This document shows positions 35,299 to 46,078 of a DNA stretch of 64,000 bases, piece after piece. How positions within the stretch are numbered: the stretch's first letter is position 1; each line of letters opens with the position of its first letter. Location of the stretch: positions 1,550,001 to 1,614,000 of the forward strand of contig NZ_CP104302.1 of the NCBI RefSeq assembly GCF_025215495.1, written 5' to 3'. Position numbers and translations under genes: made by a program. Source of the DNA: Mycolicibacterium brumae (lineage in GTDB: Bacteria; Actinomycetota; Actinomycetes; Mycobacteriales; Mycobacteriaceae). The notes beneath the pieces were generated by a model. That model had not been told where the DNA came from, searched no databases, and saw nothing but the letters and a program-made list of their open reading frames with translations.

Positions 35299-38200
35299 GT
35301 GAGCACCCCGCAGTCGAATTCCTTCGAACCGCTGACCCGCCCGGATTGCACCGTCGAGCTGACGGAGACACTGGGCCGGCGGATCATGGTGATCGACGGC
35401 GCGATGGGCACCGCGATCCAGCGCGAGCGGCCCGACGAGGCCGGCTACCGTGGCGACCGGTTCACCGAATGGCCGACCGCGCTGCAGGGCAACAACGACC
35501 TGCTGACCCTGACCCAGCCGCAGATCATCGCCGGGATCCACCGCGAGTACCTCGAGGCGGGCGCGGACATCCTGGAGACCAACACCTTCAACGCGAACGC
35601 GATCTCGCTGGCCGATTACGACATGGCCGAGCTGGCCTACGAGCTGAACTACGCCGGCGCCGCGCTGGCCCGGGCGGCCTGCGACGAGTTCGCCACGCCC
35701 ACGCGGCCCCGCTACGTCGCCGGCGCGATCGGGCCGACGACGCGGACCGCGTCGATCTCCCCGGACGTCAATGACCCGGGCGCCCGCAACGTCTCCTACG
35801 ACCAGCTGGTCGCGGCGTATCTGGAGGCTGCCGCCGGGCTGGTCGACGGCGGCTCGGACATCCTGATGATCGAGACGATCTTCGACTCGCTGAACGCCAA
35901 GGCCGCGGTGTTCGCCGTGGAGACGCTGTTCGAGCAGCGCGGGCGGCGCTGGCCGGTGATCATCTCCGGCACCATCACCGACGCCTCCGGCCGGACGCTG
36001 TCGGGCCAGGTCACCGAGGCGTTCTGGAACTCGATCCGGCATGCGAAACCGCTCGCGGTGGGCCTGAACTGCGCGTTGGGCGCCCCGGAGATGCGGCCCT
36101 ACATCGCCGAGATGGCGCGCATCGCCGACACCTACGTCTCCTGCTACCCGAACGCGGGCCTGCCGAACGCGTTCGGCGAGTACGACGAGGACCCGGAGCG
36201 CCAGGCGGCCTATCTCGCCGAGTTCGCCGACGCCGGCCTGGTCAACCTGGTCGGCGGTTGCTGCGGCACGGCGCCGGAGCACATCGCCGAGATCGCGAAG
36301 GTCGTCGACGGCAAGGCGCCCAGGACATTGCCGGACGTCGAGGTGGCCACCCGGCTGTCCGGACTGGAGCCGCTGAACATCACCGACGACTCGCTGTTCG
36401 TAAACATCGGTGAGCGCACCAACATCACCGGGTCGGCCCGGTTCCGCAACCTGATCAAGGCCGAGGACTACGACACCGCGCTGTCGGTGGCGCTGCAGCA
36501 GGTCGAGGTCGGCGCGCAGGTCATCGACATCAATATGGACGAGGGCATGATCGACGGCGTCGCCGCGATGGACCGCTTCACCAAGCTGGTCGCCGCCGAG
36601 CCCGACATCTCCCGGGTGCCGGTGATGATCGACTCCTCCAAGTGGGAGGTCATCGAGGCGGGCCTGAAGAACGTTCAGGGCAAGCCGATCGTCAACTCGA
36701 TTTCCATGAAGGAGGGCGAGGAGAAGTTCATCCGCGAGGCCCGGCTGTGCCGCAAGTACGGCGCCGCCGTGGTGGTGATGGCCTTCGACGAGCAGGGCCA
36801 GGCCGACAACCTGGAGCGGCGCAAAGAGATCTGCGGCCGCGCCTACCGGATCCTGACCGAGCAGGTCGGCTTCCCGGCCGAGGACATCATCTTCGACCCG
36901 AACTGCTTCGCGCTGGCCACCGGCATCGAGGAACACGCCACCTACGGCATCGACTTCATCGAGGCGTGCGCCTGGATCAAGGAGAACCTGCCCGGGGTGC
37001 ACATCTCCGGCGGCATCTCCAACGTGTCGTTCTCGTTCCGCGGCAACAACCCGGTCCGCGAGGCCATCCACGCGGTGTTCCTGTTCCACGCCATCAAGGC
37101 CGGCCTGGACATGGGCATCGTCAACGCCGGCGCGTTGGTCCCGTATGACTCGATCGACGCCGAACTGCGGGACCGGATCGAGGACGTGGTGCTCAACCGC
37201 CGGCCCGACGCCGCCGAACGGCTGCTGGAGATCGCCGAGAAGTTCAACAGCTCGGAGAAAGCCGAGGATCCGGCGGCCGCCGAATGGCGCAGCCTGCCGG
37301 TCCGCGAGCGGATCACCCACGCCCTGGTCAAGGGCATCGACGCGCACGTCAACGACGACACCGAGGAACTGCGCGCCGAGATCGCCGCCGCCGGTGGCCG
37401 GCCGATCGAGGTGATCGAGGGCCCGCTGATGGACGGTATGAACGTCGTCGGCGACCTGTTCGGCGCGGGCAAGATGTTCCTGCCGCAGGTGGTCAAGTCC
37501 GCCCGGGTGATGAAGAAGGCCGTCGCCTACCTACTGCCCTACATCGAGGCCGAGAAACAGCCCGGCGACGCCGAGCGCACCAACGGCACGATCGTGATGG
37601 CGACGGTGAAGGGCGATGTGCACGACATCGGCAAGAACATCGTCGGGGTGGTGTTGCAGTGCAACAACTACACCGTGATCGACCTCGGCGTGATGGTGCC
37701 GGCGGAGAAGATCCTCAACGCGGCAAGGGAATACGACGCCGACATCATCGGGTTGTCCGGCCTGATCACCCCGTCGCTGGACGAGATGAGCAACTTCGCC
37801 GTCGAGATGGAACGCGAAGGGTTGGAGATTCCGCTGCTGATCGGCGGCGCGACCACCTCCCGCGCGCACACCGCGGTGAAGATCGCGCCGCGCCGCAAAG
37901 GCCCGACGGTGTGGGTCAAGGACGCGTCCCGCTCGGTGCCCGTCGCCGCGGCGCTGCTGGACGACAAGCAGCGCCCGGCGCTGCTGGAGGCCACCGCGAA
38001 AGACTATGCGGCCCTGCGTGATCGGCACGCCAAGAAGGGCGAGCGGCCGATGCTGACGCTGGAGAAGGCGCGGGCGAACCGGACCCCGATCGAGTGGGAG
38101 GGCTACACCCCGCCGGTCCCCGCCCAGGGCCTCGGGGTGCGCGAGTTCCTCGACTACGACCTCGCCGAACTGCGCGAATTCATCGACTGGCAGCCGTTTT

Positions 38201-39039
38201 TCAACGCCTGGGAGATGAAGGGGCGATTCCCGGACATCCTCAACAACCCGGCCACCGGCGAGACCGCCCGCAAGCTCTACGACGACGCCCAGCAGATGCT
38301 GGACGCCGCGATCGCGCAGAAGTGGCTGCGGGCCAACGGGGTGATCGGTTTCTTCCCGGCCAACGCCGTCGGCGACGACGTCGAGGTCTACACCGACGAG
38401 ACCCGCACCGAGGTGCTGACGGTGCTGCACAACCTGCGGCAGCAGGGCGAGCACCGGCCTGGCATCCCGAACCGGTCGCTGGGCGACTTCATCGCGCCGC
38501 GCGACACCGGGCTGGCCGACTACGTCGGCGCGTTCGCCGTCACCGCCGGCCTCGGCAGCACCGACAAGATCATGGAGTTCAAGGCCGACCTGGACGATTA
38601 CAGCGCGATCCTGCTGGAGTCGCTGGCCGACCGGCTCGCCGAGGCGTTCGCCGAGCGGATGCACCAGCGGGTGCGGACCGAGCTGTGGGCGTATCAGCCC
38701 GATGAGCAGCTCGACAATGACGCGCTGATCGGTGAGAAGTACGTCGGCATCCGGCCCGCCCCGGGGTATCCGGCGTGCCCGGAGCACACCGAGAAGACGA
38801 CCATCTGGGAGTTGCTGGACGTCCGCGAGCGCGCCGGCATCGAGCTGACCGATTCGATGGCGATGTGGCCGGGCGCCTCGGTCAGCGGTTGGTACTTCGC
38901 GCATCCGCAGTCGCAGTACTTTGTGGTGGGGAGGTTGTCCCAGGACCAGGTCGCCGATTACGCCAGACGCAAGGGCTGGACGCTGGCCGAGGGCGAGCGC
39001 TGGCTGTCGTCGAACCTCGCCTACAACCCGGAGGACTGA
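35299..39039 (+). CDS. metH: Cobalamin-dependent methionine synthase
   Basis: Enzyme of 1246 residues transferring a methyl group from methyl-tetrahydrofolate to homocysteine through cobalamin. Domains in order: homocysteine-binding barrel ([14 protein letters not shown], zinc cysteines in LNCALGAPE and [11 protein letters not shown]), pterin-binding barrel from about residue 360 ([17 protein letters not shown]), cobalamin cap and binding domain with DVHDIGKN near 773-780 holding the cobalt-ligand histidine, and the SAM-dependent reactivation domain with [15 protein letters not shown] near 1150. All are intact. GTG start with gaggaaggg upstream, itself part of the SAH riboswitch. A HAD-phosphatase gene follows by 4 bases. 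Confidence 0.97.
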   Translation: MSTPQSNSFEPLTRPDCTVELTETLGRRIMVIDGAMGTAIQRERPDEAGYRGDRFTEWPTALQGNNDLLTLTQPQIIAGIHREYLEAGADILETNTFNANAISLADYDMAELAYELNYAGAALARAACDEFATPTRPRYVAGAIGPTTRTASISPDVNDPGARNVSYDQLVAAYLEAAAGLVDGGSDILMIETIFDSLNAKAAVFAVETLFEQRGRRWPVIISGTITDASGRTLSGQVTEAFWNSIRHAKPLAVGLNCALGAPEMRPYIAEMARIADTYVSCYPNAGLPNAFGEYDEDPERQAAYLAEFADAGLVNLVGGCCGTAPEHIAEIAKVVDGKAPRTLPDVEVATRLSGLEPLNITDDSLFVNIGERTNITGSARFRNLIKAEDYDTALSVALQQVEVGAQVIDINMDEGMIDGVAAMDRFTKLVAAEPDISRVPVMIDSSKWEVIEAGLKNVQGKPIVNSISMKEGEEKFIREARLCRKYGAAVVVMAFDEQGQADNLERRKEICGRAYRILTEQVGFPAEDIIFDPNCFALATGIEEHATYGIDFIEACAWIKENLPGVHISGGISNVSFSFRGNNPVREAIHAVFLFHAIKAGLDMGIVNAGALVPYDSIDAELRDRIEDVVLNRRPDAAERLLEIAEKFNSSEKAEDPAAAEWRSLPVRERITHALVKGIDAHVNDDTEELRAEIAAAGGRPIEVIEGPLMDGMNVVGDLFGAGKMFLPQVVKSARVMKKAVAYLLPYIEAEKQPGDAERTNGTIVMATVKGDVHDIGKNIVGVVLQCNNYTVIDLGVMVPAEKILNAAREYDADIIGLSGLITPSLDEMSNFAVEMEREGLEIPLLIGGATTSRAHTAVKIAPRRKGPTVWVKDASRSVPVAAALLDDKQRPALLEATAKDYAALRDRHAKKGERPMLTLEKARANRTPIEWEGYTPPVPAQGLGVREFLDYDLAELREFIDWQPFFNAWEMKGRFPDILNNPATGETARKLYDDAQQMLDAAIAQKWLRANGVIGFFPANAVGDDVEVYTDETRTEVLTVLHNLRQQGEHRPGIPNRSLGDFIAPRDTGLADYVGAFAVTAGLGSTDKIMEFKADLDDYSAILLESLADRLAEAFAERMHQRVRTELWAYQPDEQLDNDALIGEKYVGIRPAPGYPACPEHTEKTTIWELLDVRERAGIELTDSMAMWPGASVSGWYFAHPQSQYFVVGRLSQDQVADYARRKGWTLAEGERWLSSNLAYNPED

Positions 39040-39043
39040 AATC

Positions 39044-39727
39044 ATGCGCGCCGTGCTGTGGGATATGGACGGGACCCTCGTCGACTCCGAGAAGCTGTGG
39101 GACATCGCGATCGAGGAGCTCTACGGTCGCTATGACCGGAAACTGACCCCGGAGATCCGGCACGCCACCCTCGGCGGGTCGAGTGAGACCGTGATGGAGA
39201 TCGTCTACGCCGACCTGGGGTTGGAGCCGATTCCGGCGGATATGGCGGCGACCGCCGACTGGGTGCATGACTACGTCGGTGAGCTGTTCTCGGCGGGCGC
39301 CATCTGGTGCCCGGGCGCGCAACCGATGCTGGACGCGCTGGCGGCGGCGGGGGTGCCGACCGCGTTGGTGACCAACACCCGCCGGGACCTGACCGAGAAG
39401 ATGCTCGACGGCATTGGGCGGCACTACTTTTCGGCGACCGTCTGCGGCGACGAGGTGCCCGAGGGCAAACCCGCCCCGCACATCTACCTGCGCGCCGCTG
39501 AGCTGCTGGGCTTCGCGGCGGCCGACTGTCTGGCAGTGGAGGATTCGATCACCGGCTCGGCGGCGGCGACCGCGGCCGGCTGCCCGGTGCTGGTGATTCC
39601 CAACGCCATTGTGGTGCCCCACGGGCCGCGCCGGGCGTTCGCCGACTCCCTGGACGGGCTGTCACCGACGGATCTGCGCGATATCTACGCCGCGCTGCGC
39701 GACGCCGAGGATGAACGAACCGCCTGA
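39044..39727 (+). CDS. HAD-superfamily phosphatase, beta-phosphoglucomutase-like subgroup
   Basis: Protein of 227 residues with all four HAD motifs: DMDGTLVDSE at the N-terminus with the nucleophilic aspartate, VTNTRRDL, the lysine in GDEVPEGKPAPHIYLRAAEL and CLAVEDSITGSAAATAAGC. The cap is the small helical type inserted after motif I. It should dephosphorylate a sugar phosphate or related metabolite. The ATG lies 4 bases after the metH stop and so is translated from the same transcript, under the same SAH control; this coupling does not identify the substrate. Confidence 0.92.
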   Translation: MRAVLWDMDGTLVDSEKLWDIAIEELYGRYDRKLTPEIRHATLGGSSETVMEIVYADLGLEPIPADMAATADWVHDYVGELFSAGAIWCPGAQPMLDALAAAGVPTALVTNTRRDLTEKMLDGIGRHYFSATVCGDEVPEGKPAPHIYLRAAELLGFAAADCLAVEDSITGSAAATAAGCPVLVIPNAIVVPHGPRRAFADSLDGLSPTDLRDIYAALRDAEDERTA

Positions 39728-39820
39728 GTTACTCCGTCGATAGCGCCATGTTCGGGCCGCGCAATCACTAGTCTGTGACCGATTGCACAACCGGTGGAAT
39801 GCGGCGAAAGGTGGGCGGAG

Positions 39821-41278
39821 ATGTCTCACGGTCCAGTAGGTGGTGACGGCCCCTCGATCTACGAAGACACCGGGGAGAAGGGCGGCGGCGGTCGCGTCGT
39901 CCTGATCGCCGCGGTGGCCGCCATGGGCGGTCTGCTCTTCGGTTACGACAGCGCCGTCATCAACGGCGCGGTCGGCGCCGTGCAGAAGGAATGGAACGTC
40001 AGCAACCTGGCGCTGGGCATCGCGGTGGCCGCCGCGCTGCTGGGCGCGGCGCTCGGCGCGCTGGTCGCCGGCCGGCTGGCGGACCGCATCGGCCGCCTCG
40101 CCGTCATGAAGATCGCCGCGCTGCTGTTCCTGATCAGCGCGTTCGGCACCGGTTTGGCGCCGGAGATCTTCACCCTCGGCTTCTTCCGGGTGGTCGGCGG
40201 TCTGGGCGTCGGCGTGGCGTCGGTGATCGCCCCGGCCTACATCGCCGAAACGTCGCCGCCGCACATCCGCGGCCGGCTCGGCTCGCTGCAGCAGCTGGCG
40301 ATCGTCAGCGGCATCTTCATCTCGCTGGCCGTCGACGCGCTGCTGGTGGAACTGGCCGGCGGGTCCGCGCAGTCCGAACTGTGGCTGGGCATGCAGGCCT
40401 GGCGCTGGATGTTCCTGATGATGGCCGTGCCCGCCGTGGTCTACGGCCTGCTGTCGTTCACCATCCCCGAGTCGCCGCGCTACCTGATCGCGAAGTTCCG
40501 GATCCCCGAGGCGCGCAAGGTGCTCACCATGCTGCTCGGCGAGAAGAACCTGGAACTGACCATCGTCCGCATCCAGGAGTCGCTGCAGTCCGACAAGCCG
40601 CCGTCATGGAAGGACCTGCGCAAGCCCACCGGTGGCCTGTACGGCATCGTCTGGGTGGGCGTCGGACTGTCGGTGTTCCAGCAGTTCGTCGGCATCAACG
40701 TGATCTTCTACTACTCGGTGGTGCTGTGGCAGGCCGTCGGCTTCGACGAGAGCCAGTCCTTCACCATCACCGTGATCACCTCGATCGTGAACATCGCGAC
40801 GACGCTGATCGCCATCGCCCTGATCGACAAGATCGGCCGAAAGCCGTTGCTGCTGATCGGTTCCGCCGGCATGACGCTGTCGCTGGGCATCATGGCGATC
40901 ATCTTCGGGTTCTTCGCCGAGACCGGCGCCGACGGCCACGTCAGCCTGCCCGGCGCGGCGGGAACCATCGCCCTGGTCGCGGCGAACCTGTTCGTGGTCG
41001 CGTTCGGCATGTCGTGGGGCCCGGTGGTGTGGGTGCTGCTCGGCGAGATGTTCCCGAACCGCATCCGCGCCGCGGCCCTGGGCCTGGCGGCGTCCGCGCA
41101 GTGGGTGTCCAACGCCATCATCACCACGACGTTCCCGGGTCTGCGCGACTTCCTCGGCGGCGCCTACGGTTTCTACGCGATCTGCGCGGCGTTGTCGTTC
41201 GTCTTCGTGTGGAAGTTCGTTCGTGAGACCAAGGGCAAGAACCTGGAGGACATGCACGCCGAGATCATGAAGGATTGA
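39821..41278 (+). CDS. glcP: Sugar porter of the major facilitator superfamily, probably GlcP-like
   Basis: Twelve-helix MFS transporter of 485 residues with the sugar-porter signatures GGLLFGYDSAVINGAV, RLADRIGRLAVMK, IPESPRYLIAKFR, VFQQFVGINVIFYYSVVLW, LIDKIGRKPLLLIGS and a C-terminal KFVRETKGKNLEDM. The family imports hexoses by proton symport. The M. smegmatis glucose permease GlcP is, from memory, encoded close to metH, which supports this name; the specificity itself cannot be read from sequence. The ATG at 39821 is chosen for the aaagg 10-14 bases upstream. Downstream is an acyltransferase gene. Confidence 0.85.
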   Translation: MSHGPVGGDGPSIYEDTGEKGGGGRVVLIAAVAAMGGLLFGYDSAVINGAVGAVQKEWNVSNLALGIAVAAALLGAALGALVAGRLADRIGRLAVMKIAALLFLISAFGTGLAPEIFTLGFFRVVGGLGVGVASVIAPAYIAETSPPHIRGRLGSLQQLAIVSGIFISLAVDALLVELAGGSAQSELWLGMQAWRWMFLMMAVPAVVYGLLSFTIPESPRYLIAKFRIPEARKVLTMLLGEKNLELTIVRIQESLQSDKPPSWKDLRKPTGGLYGIVWVGVGLSVFQQFVGINVIFYYSVVLWQAVGFDESQSFTITVITSIVNIATTLIAIALIDKIGRKPLLLIGSAGMTLSLGIMAIIFGFFAETGADGHVSLPGAAGTIALVAANLFVVAFGMSWGPVVWVLLGEMFPNRIRAAALGLAASAQWVSNAIITTTFPGLRDFLGGAYGFYAICAALSFVFVWKFVRETKGKNLEDMHAEIMKD

Positions 41279-41299
41279 TCGGCCGCTAGTCTGCACGGC

Positions 41300-42052
41300 G
41301 TGGACGGCGCCCGGGTATTCCGACGTGTGGGCGCCGAGTACGTCCGGCGCTACCACCGGCTCGACATCGAGATCGAGGCCCCGGCGCCGTCGGAGCCGGC
41401 GCTGTTCGTGGTCAACCACGGATTCGGCGCCGCGTTCGACCTCAACGTGTTCGCGTTCGGCGCGGCAATCGAGCGATTGAACCTGGACCGACCGGTCACC
41501 GTGCTGAGCCACCAGCTGGGGTGGCAGTTCGGGCTGGGCCCGGTGCTGGAGTACGTCGGCGCCCAGCCGGCCAGTCCGGAGAGTGTGCGGCGGGCGTTCG
41601 CCCAGGGCCATCACGTGGCGGTGTTCCCCGGCGGGGACATCGACGGTTTCAAGTCCTGGCGGGACCGCAATCGGATCAAGTTCGGCGGGCGCACCGGGTT
41701 CGCCCGGGAGGCCATCGACAACGGCGCGCCCATTGTGCCGATCGTGACCGCCGGGGCGGGGGATTCGCTGCTGGTGCTGTCCAGCGGCGAGGGTTTGGCC
41801 CGGGCCGCGCAGTTGGACAAACTGTTCCGGCTCAAGGCCCTTCCGGTCACCCTGTCGCTGCCGTGGGGCCTGAGCGTGGGGGCAGTCGGGTTCCTGCCGT
41901 ACCTGCCATTGCCGACGAAGTTGCGAACCCGGGTGCTGCCGGCGCTGACCGCGGCGTCCGGGGAGCACCCGGTGGCGTTCGCCGCGCGGGTGGAGTCGGC
42001 GATGCAGCGGGCGCTGGACGAGCTGAGCGGCGCGGGTCAGGCGGGGTCGTGA
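41300..42052 (+). CDS. PlsC-like 1-acylglycerol-3-phosphate acyltransferase family protein
   Basis: Protein of 250 residues with an NHx4D-type acceptor motif (FVVNHGFGAAFDLNVF), a second block VAVFPGGDIDGFKSWRDR that matches the FPEG/FPGG block of lysophospholipid acyltransferases, and APIVPIVTAG for block IV. It should transfer an acyl chain to a glycerol- or glycan-type acceptor, likely at the inner membrane face. The start is GTG, 21 bases after the transporter. The 3' end overlaps the convergent PE-PPE-domain gene by 16 bases. Confidence 0.85.
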   Translation: MDGARVFRRVGAEYVRRYHRLDIEIEAPAPSEPALFVVNHGFGAAFDLNVFAFGAAIERLNLDRPVTVLSHQLGWQFGLGPVLEYVGAQPASPESVRRAFAQGHHVAVFPGGDIDGFKSWRDRNRIKFGGRTGFAREAIDNGAPIVPIVTAGAGDSLLVLSSGEGLARAAQLDKLFRLKALPVTLSLPWGLSVGAVGFLPYLPLPTKLRTRVLPALTAASGEHPVAFAARVESAMQRALDELSGAGQAGS

Positions 42053-42954
42053 TCCTGCGGTGTTGCCGCGGTCGGCTTGGGACGCAGGACCTTGGCGACC
42101 AGGTCTCGGACGCCCTTGACCAAACCGCCGGTCTTGTCGTTGCGTGAGTAGCCGGCGTCGACCACGGCGCGCAGCGGCTTGTCGACCTCGTTGACCAGCC
42201 GATCGACGTCGTCCTTGGACGCGGCGTCGGGCGCCAGGGCCTTCAGGGTGTCCCGCATCGGGCGGGTGAGGGGGAGTTGCTTGGTGGGCGCCCGCAGGAC
42301 CGACGTGGTGTCGTCGATCTGATCCTTCTCCGCCTCGCCGAGGCGGGTCAGCGGGTCGTCGGCGCTGCCGGTTCCGGTCGGCAGATGCACGTAGGGCAGC
42401 GCCAGCACCGAGTTCGCCGTGGCCACCAGATTCAGTGGCCGGTCCGGGAAGTCGGCCCACGGGTCGTACTCGCCGTGGATGTAGGTGGTGGTGAATCGCG
42501 AGCCGGTGACCGTGTCGGCGACGCCGAACCGGGCCCGCAAGCCGGTGGGACTGTGCGGGTCGGCGACATAGCTGAAGGTCACCGCCTGATCGGGCACAGC
42601 CGCGGCGAGGGCCGCGGGCTCCAGGATGCGCTGGATTCTGCGCACACTGTCGGCGCCCGAGGAGAGCCCGATCAGCCCGAGGGAGCGATTCGGCGCGCCG
42701 AGGGTGGCCGCGCCGCTGAAGGTGGTGGGGTTGCCCGAGTCGACGAGCAGGCTCGCGACCACCTCGTTGATGCCCTGGGGCTGGGGGTGGTTCTGCTTCC
42801 ACTCGACGGTGCGCGTCGGATTGCCATAGATCGGGGCGACGATGGTGGACAGCTGCCCTGCGGTCAGAGGTTCGTCGGGCGTCGCCTGGCCGCCGACGAA
42901 CAGAACCGTGCTGGCAGCCAGCACGGGCGCCAGAAGTGCCGCCATTTCCCCCAC
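42037..42954 (-). CDS. PE-PPE-domain serine hydrolase, secreted
   Basis: Protein of 305 residues. An N-terminal hydrophobic segment (MAALLAPVLAASTVLFVGG) looks like a signal peptide. The body is a PE-PPE domain, an alpha/beta-hydrolase fold found in mycobacteria: nucleophile elbow in GLIGLSSGADSVRR (GLSSG with the central serine), and a later YIHGEYDPWADFPDRPLN, which resembles the Asp/Pro-rich motif of this domain. It lacks the PE and PPE N-terminal domains themselves. Lipid esters in the cell envelope are likely substrates. The start could also be the ATG at 42945. Confidence 0.85.
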   Translation of the reverse strand: MGEMAALLAPVLAASTVLFVGGQATPDEPLTAGQLSTIVAPIYGNPTRTVEWKQNHPQPQGINEVVASLLVDSGNPTTFSGAATLGAPNRSLGLIGLSSGADSVRRIQRILEPAALAAAVPDQAVTFSYVADPHSPTGLRARFGVADTVTGSRFTTTYIHGEYDPWADFPDRPLNLVATANSVLALPYVHLPTGTGSADDPLTRLGEAEKDQIDDTTSVLRAPTKQLPLTRPMRDTLKALAPDAASKDDVDRLVNEVDKPLRAVVDAGYSRNDKTGGLVKGVRDLVAKVLRPKPTAATPQDHDPA

Positions 42955-43048
42955 CCCCCGGTGACCCCCCGAGATCAGCGATCTCAGATGAATCAGAGTA
43001 TCCCCTCAGGTTCGTCTCAGCAAAACTCTGAGCCTCGGGGCAGGGAGA

Positions 43049-45012
43049 TCAGAACGGTGGTGGCTCTTGCGGCCCGGTGTCGGGCGGCGGTGGGAGGCAT
43101 CCGCCGAACCGATTGCGCCTGGGGCGTAGCGGTTTTCGTCGTCCGATGCTGTTGAGGAAGTGGTTCTCGGCACGCCGGGCCTCGATATGCGCGCGGCGTT
43201 CGGTGGCGCGGGTTCGTCGGCGCGCGGGAATGGCCGGGCTGGCAGGGTCTATGCGGCTGGTGTGTCCCGCGGTGGGAACACCGGTGGAGTCCGCGATAGC
43301 GCCGCCGGGCAGCGGTGTGCTGGTGTCCCAGTGCGGGAACAGGGATTTGGTCAGCGGCGTCTCGGTGTAGGTGTGGCCGGTGGGACTGGTCCAGATCGCC
43401 CTGCCGTCGGAGGCCTGCCGGGCGGCCCAACCGTGGTGGGTCTTGGTGACGTGGTGGGTTCGGCACCGCGCGGTGAGGTTTCCGGGATGGGTCGGGCCGT
43501 GTGGCTAGGGATCGACGTGGTCGAGGTCGCACTGCTCGGCGGGTCGGTCGCAGCCGGGGAAGCTGCAGGTCAGGTCGCGGGCGCGGATGAACCACGACAG
43601 CCGGTCCGAGGGGCGGTGGCGTGGTTCGGGCGCCGCGCCGATGGGTCGCAGGGCGGTGATCGTCGCGCCGGTTCGGACCAGTTCTGCCAGCTCGGGGGTG
43701 GAAAGGTGGCCGCTGCCGAGGATGACCGCGTTGCCGGTCGGGGCCGGGTCGCGCGGGGGTGGCCACTGACGGGGCGGGCGCTTCGATTGCGGCGGGGGTG
43801 TCGGGTGTGGGGGATCGGCGGGCGCGATCGCGTCGGGTGGGTCGAATGTGTCCCGGCCGGCCGTGTCCGACGGACGGCACAGCGAGGTCCGTGGCCGTGT
43901 GCGACGTTTGCTGTTGAGCAGTCGGGATCCGAAGTCGCGGCGCACCGGCATCCGCTGTTCCCCGCGGGCGGCCGCGGCGGCGGTGACCGGGCCCTGGGGC
44001 GGGTTCCAGTGGTCATGGACGACCAGGGTCTGCTCGAGGATGGTCTCCATGTCGAGGAAGGTGTACATCTGCACCCAATCGGATTGCGGGAAGTACACCT
44101 CGGTGGGCTTGTGGGCGTCCAGCCAGGGAGTTCCGATGCTGGGTTGGGTGGCGGCCTCGCGGATCGCGGCGTCGATGGCGGCCTGGTCGGCCAGCACATG
44201 GATGACCACGGACCCGGCGCGAGTCCGGTCGACGACCCCGTTGCCGTCGGTGGCGCCGGTGACATTCTGCGGGCATTCGGGCCGATTGCACCGGCACGGC
44301 AGGGTTTCGGCGCCGGTGCAGGCGACGCGCATGGCGTCGGCGCGGCGCTCGCCCATCCGCCGCGGGTCTTCGGCGCAGACGGTGGCGACCAGGGCGTCGA
44401 TCCGCCGTTCCAGCCAGTCGGCGTCGGCCGTGCTCATCGAGCCGTAGATGCTGCGGGCGCCGGTCTGATCGTCGGGTTTTCCGAACTTGATGTCGCGCTG
44501 GGAGGCGTTGTAGTGCGTGCGGCGCACCGCGTCGGGATCGAAGGTGTTGATTGCGGCGTCGATATCGGCGTTCAGCGCGCTGTCCGACAGCGTTCCGGCG
44601 CCGTCGGCAGCCGCGGGGCCAGCGCGTTGTCGACGGCCGCGGCTGCGGATTCATTGACCAGGTGGGTGCGGAAGCACATCACCTTGGCGACGCGCTCGCT
44701 GATGTCGCCGGCGCGCAGCCGCTCAGCGATCCGGGGGAGTCGGTCGCGCAGCGCCTCGGCGGTGTTGACCACGGTGGCCGCGCGGCGGGGGCTGATGCCC
44801 ATCGCGGCGCCGACGTCTGCGGTGGTGGCCGCGTGCGCGTCGATCACCCAGCGCGGGTCGTCATCGGCCTGGTGGCGGGTCAGCAGTTCCGCGACGGCGG
44901 CCATGCGCGTTCCGGCGGCCGAATTCTCGGCCCGGGTGGCCTCGGCGATCAGGGTGACCAACCCGGCGGAATCGACCCTGGTGAGGTCTACCGGATCGAT
45001 CGGATCGTACAT
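43049..45012 (-). pseudogene. DUF222/HNH endonuclease (REP13E12-type), one frameshift and one nonsense codon
   Basis: The N-terminal DUF222 part (TAATTADVGAAMGISPRRAA style helices, GDISERVAKVMCFRTHLV) runs from 45012 until a one-base deletion near 44617 shifts the frame, after which LSDSALNADIDAAINTFDPD continues. The HNH motif CDLDHVDP at 43508 is followed by an in-frame TAG (43505-43507) where a tyrosine codon is normal; translation would otherwise continue PHGPTHPGNLTARCRTHHVT to a stop at 43049. Restoring one base and one codon gives a full-length protein of about 650 residues. Such genes are repeated in mycobacteria, related to 13E12 elements. Confidence 0.85.
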
Positions 45013-45124
45013 ACTATCGATTCTACGCCGTGTTTTGGCCTTGCGCCAGCGACTTTTCGGCTATAATCGAAAGTTTTATCGAATCCTTAGGGCTGGTGAC
45101 CATGGTTGGCGATCCTCTCAAGCG

Positions 45125-45460
45125 TCACTCCAAACCTTCCGCGATCCACTTGATCGCGGCCAGGCGGCGGTCCCACTCGACGCCGATGGCCTCGAGCCGT
45201 CGTGCGGTTCGGCTGAGTTCGGCGCCCATGACTTGATAATGCACCTCGCGTCCGACACGTATGGATTCCACGAGTCCGGCCTCGGCCAGCACCGCGAGAT
45301 GCTTGGCGATCGCCTGCCGGCTGATCGGCAGCCGCCGAGCGAGGGCGGACGCCGAAGCGTCGCCCTCGCTCAGCGCCGTGAGGATCTGCCAGCGGGTCTC
45401 GTCGCCGAGCGCGCCGCACATCGCCACCACGCCCGTCGGCGCCGACATCTCGGAGCTCAC
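45125..45460 (-). CDS. ArsR-family transcriptional regulator
   Basis: Winged-helix repressor of 111 residues: MCGALGDETRWQILTALSEG, ASALARRLPISRQAIAKHLA and AGLVESIRVGREVHYQ are the ArsR signature, with SRQAIAKHL as recognition helix. No metal-binding cysteine pair is visible, so the signal is unlikely to be arsenic. GTG start overlaps the SRPBCC gene stop (GTGA). ArsR-SRPBCC pairs of this type are common in mycobacteria and are usually autoregulated; the 44-bp palindrome at 45953-45996, in front of the pair, is the obvious operator candidate. Confidence 0.9.
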   Translation of the reverse strand: MSSEMSAPTGVVAMCGALGDETRWQILTALSEGDASASALARRLPISRQAIAKHLAVLAEAGLVESIRVGREVHYQVMGAELSRTARRLEAIGVEWDRRLAAIKWIAEGLE

Positions 45461-45936
45461 GCGCCGGGCTCCAGCAGCGCGACGAGCTTGTCCAACTCGC
45501 CGTCCCAGCCGCCCCGGTGGCTCTCCATGTTCCCGACCGGGTCGCCGGTGCGGTCGAAGCCGGTCTCGACGACGGTGAGCAGGGTGCCGTCGGCGGCGTC
45601 CTCCAGGGTGAAGGTGAACACCGTCGAGGTCTCTTCGATAACGGCGTCCGGTAGCGTGCACTCCTCGTTGCACCAGCGGTAGGCCACCATCGACTCCGGT
45701 TCGCAGGCCTCGACGCGGATCGGCACGCCGGCCTGGTTGGGCCAGCTGATCGTGCCGTGGGCGCCGACGCCGGAGCCGGTCAGGCTGATCTGGCCGAACC
45801 ATTGGGAGATGAGCTCCGGTTCGGTGACGGTGCGCCAGACCTTCTCGCGGGTGGCGTTGATGCGGATCGTGCGGCGAACGGCGCAGGCGTCCGCGTCGAT
45901 CACGGCGGGCGGGTTCGCGCGGTCGGTGTCATTCAT
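45457..45936 (-). CDS. SRPBCC (AHSA1-type) domain protein
   Basis: Protein of 159 residues with an AHSA1/START-like hydrophobic ligand-binding fold: [51 protein letters not shown] and [19 protein letters not shown] at the C-terminus. Members bind small hydrophobic molecules or act as co-chaperone-like factors; the ligand is unknown. It is first in a two-gene unit with the ArsR regulator, and its start is 17 bases from a perfect palindrome that would place a bound repressor over its promoter. Confidence 0.9.
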   Translation of the reverse strand: MNDTDRANPPAVIDADACAVRRTIRINATREKVWRTVTEPELISQWFGQISLTGSGVGAHGTISWPNQAGVPIRVEACEPESMVAYRWCNEECTLPDAVIEETSTVFTFTLEDAADGTLLTVVETGFDRTGDPVGNMESHRGGWDGELDKLVALLEPGA

Positions 45937-45952
45937 GGTTGCTCCCGGATCT

Positions 45953-45996
45953 CGATTGGTCGTATTGCAACCATTTGGTTGCAATACGACCAATCG
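45953..45996. promoter_or_regulatory. 44-bp perfect palindrome, candidate ArsR operator
   Basis: Two exact 21-base arms separated by tt; the inner part reads ttgcaaccatttggttgcaa. It starts 16 bases from the SRPBCC start codon and lies between that gene and divergent hisE. Confidence 0.85.
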
Positions 45997-46012
45997 CACA
46001 GGTCGGCCCGAA

Positions 46013-46033
46013 CTGCAACCATTAGATTGCAAA
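46013..46033. promoter_or_regulatory. Second, imperfect operator-like site
   Basis: ctgcaaccattagattgcaa repeats the inner core of the 44-bp palindrome (gcaaccattNNNttgc) with a degenerate right half. It lies about 47 bases before the hisE start and could let the ArsR protein touch hisEG expression, or be a vestige. Confidence 0.5.
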
Positions 46034-46078
46034 ACCTGCGTGGCCCGCCAATGCCGAAGCGGGAGCCCGGCCCAGGTC

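Noticed and set aside
34204..37347. A 1,000-residue minus-strand open frame across the PAC2 gene and metH
   Set aside because: Antisense shadow; metH and PAC2 on their own strands have complete family signatures.
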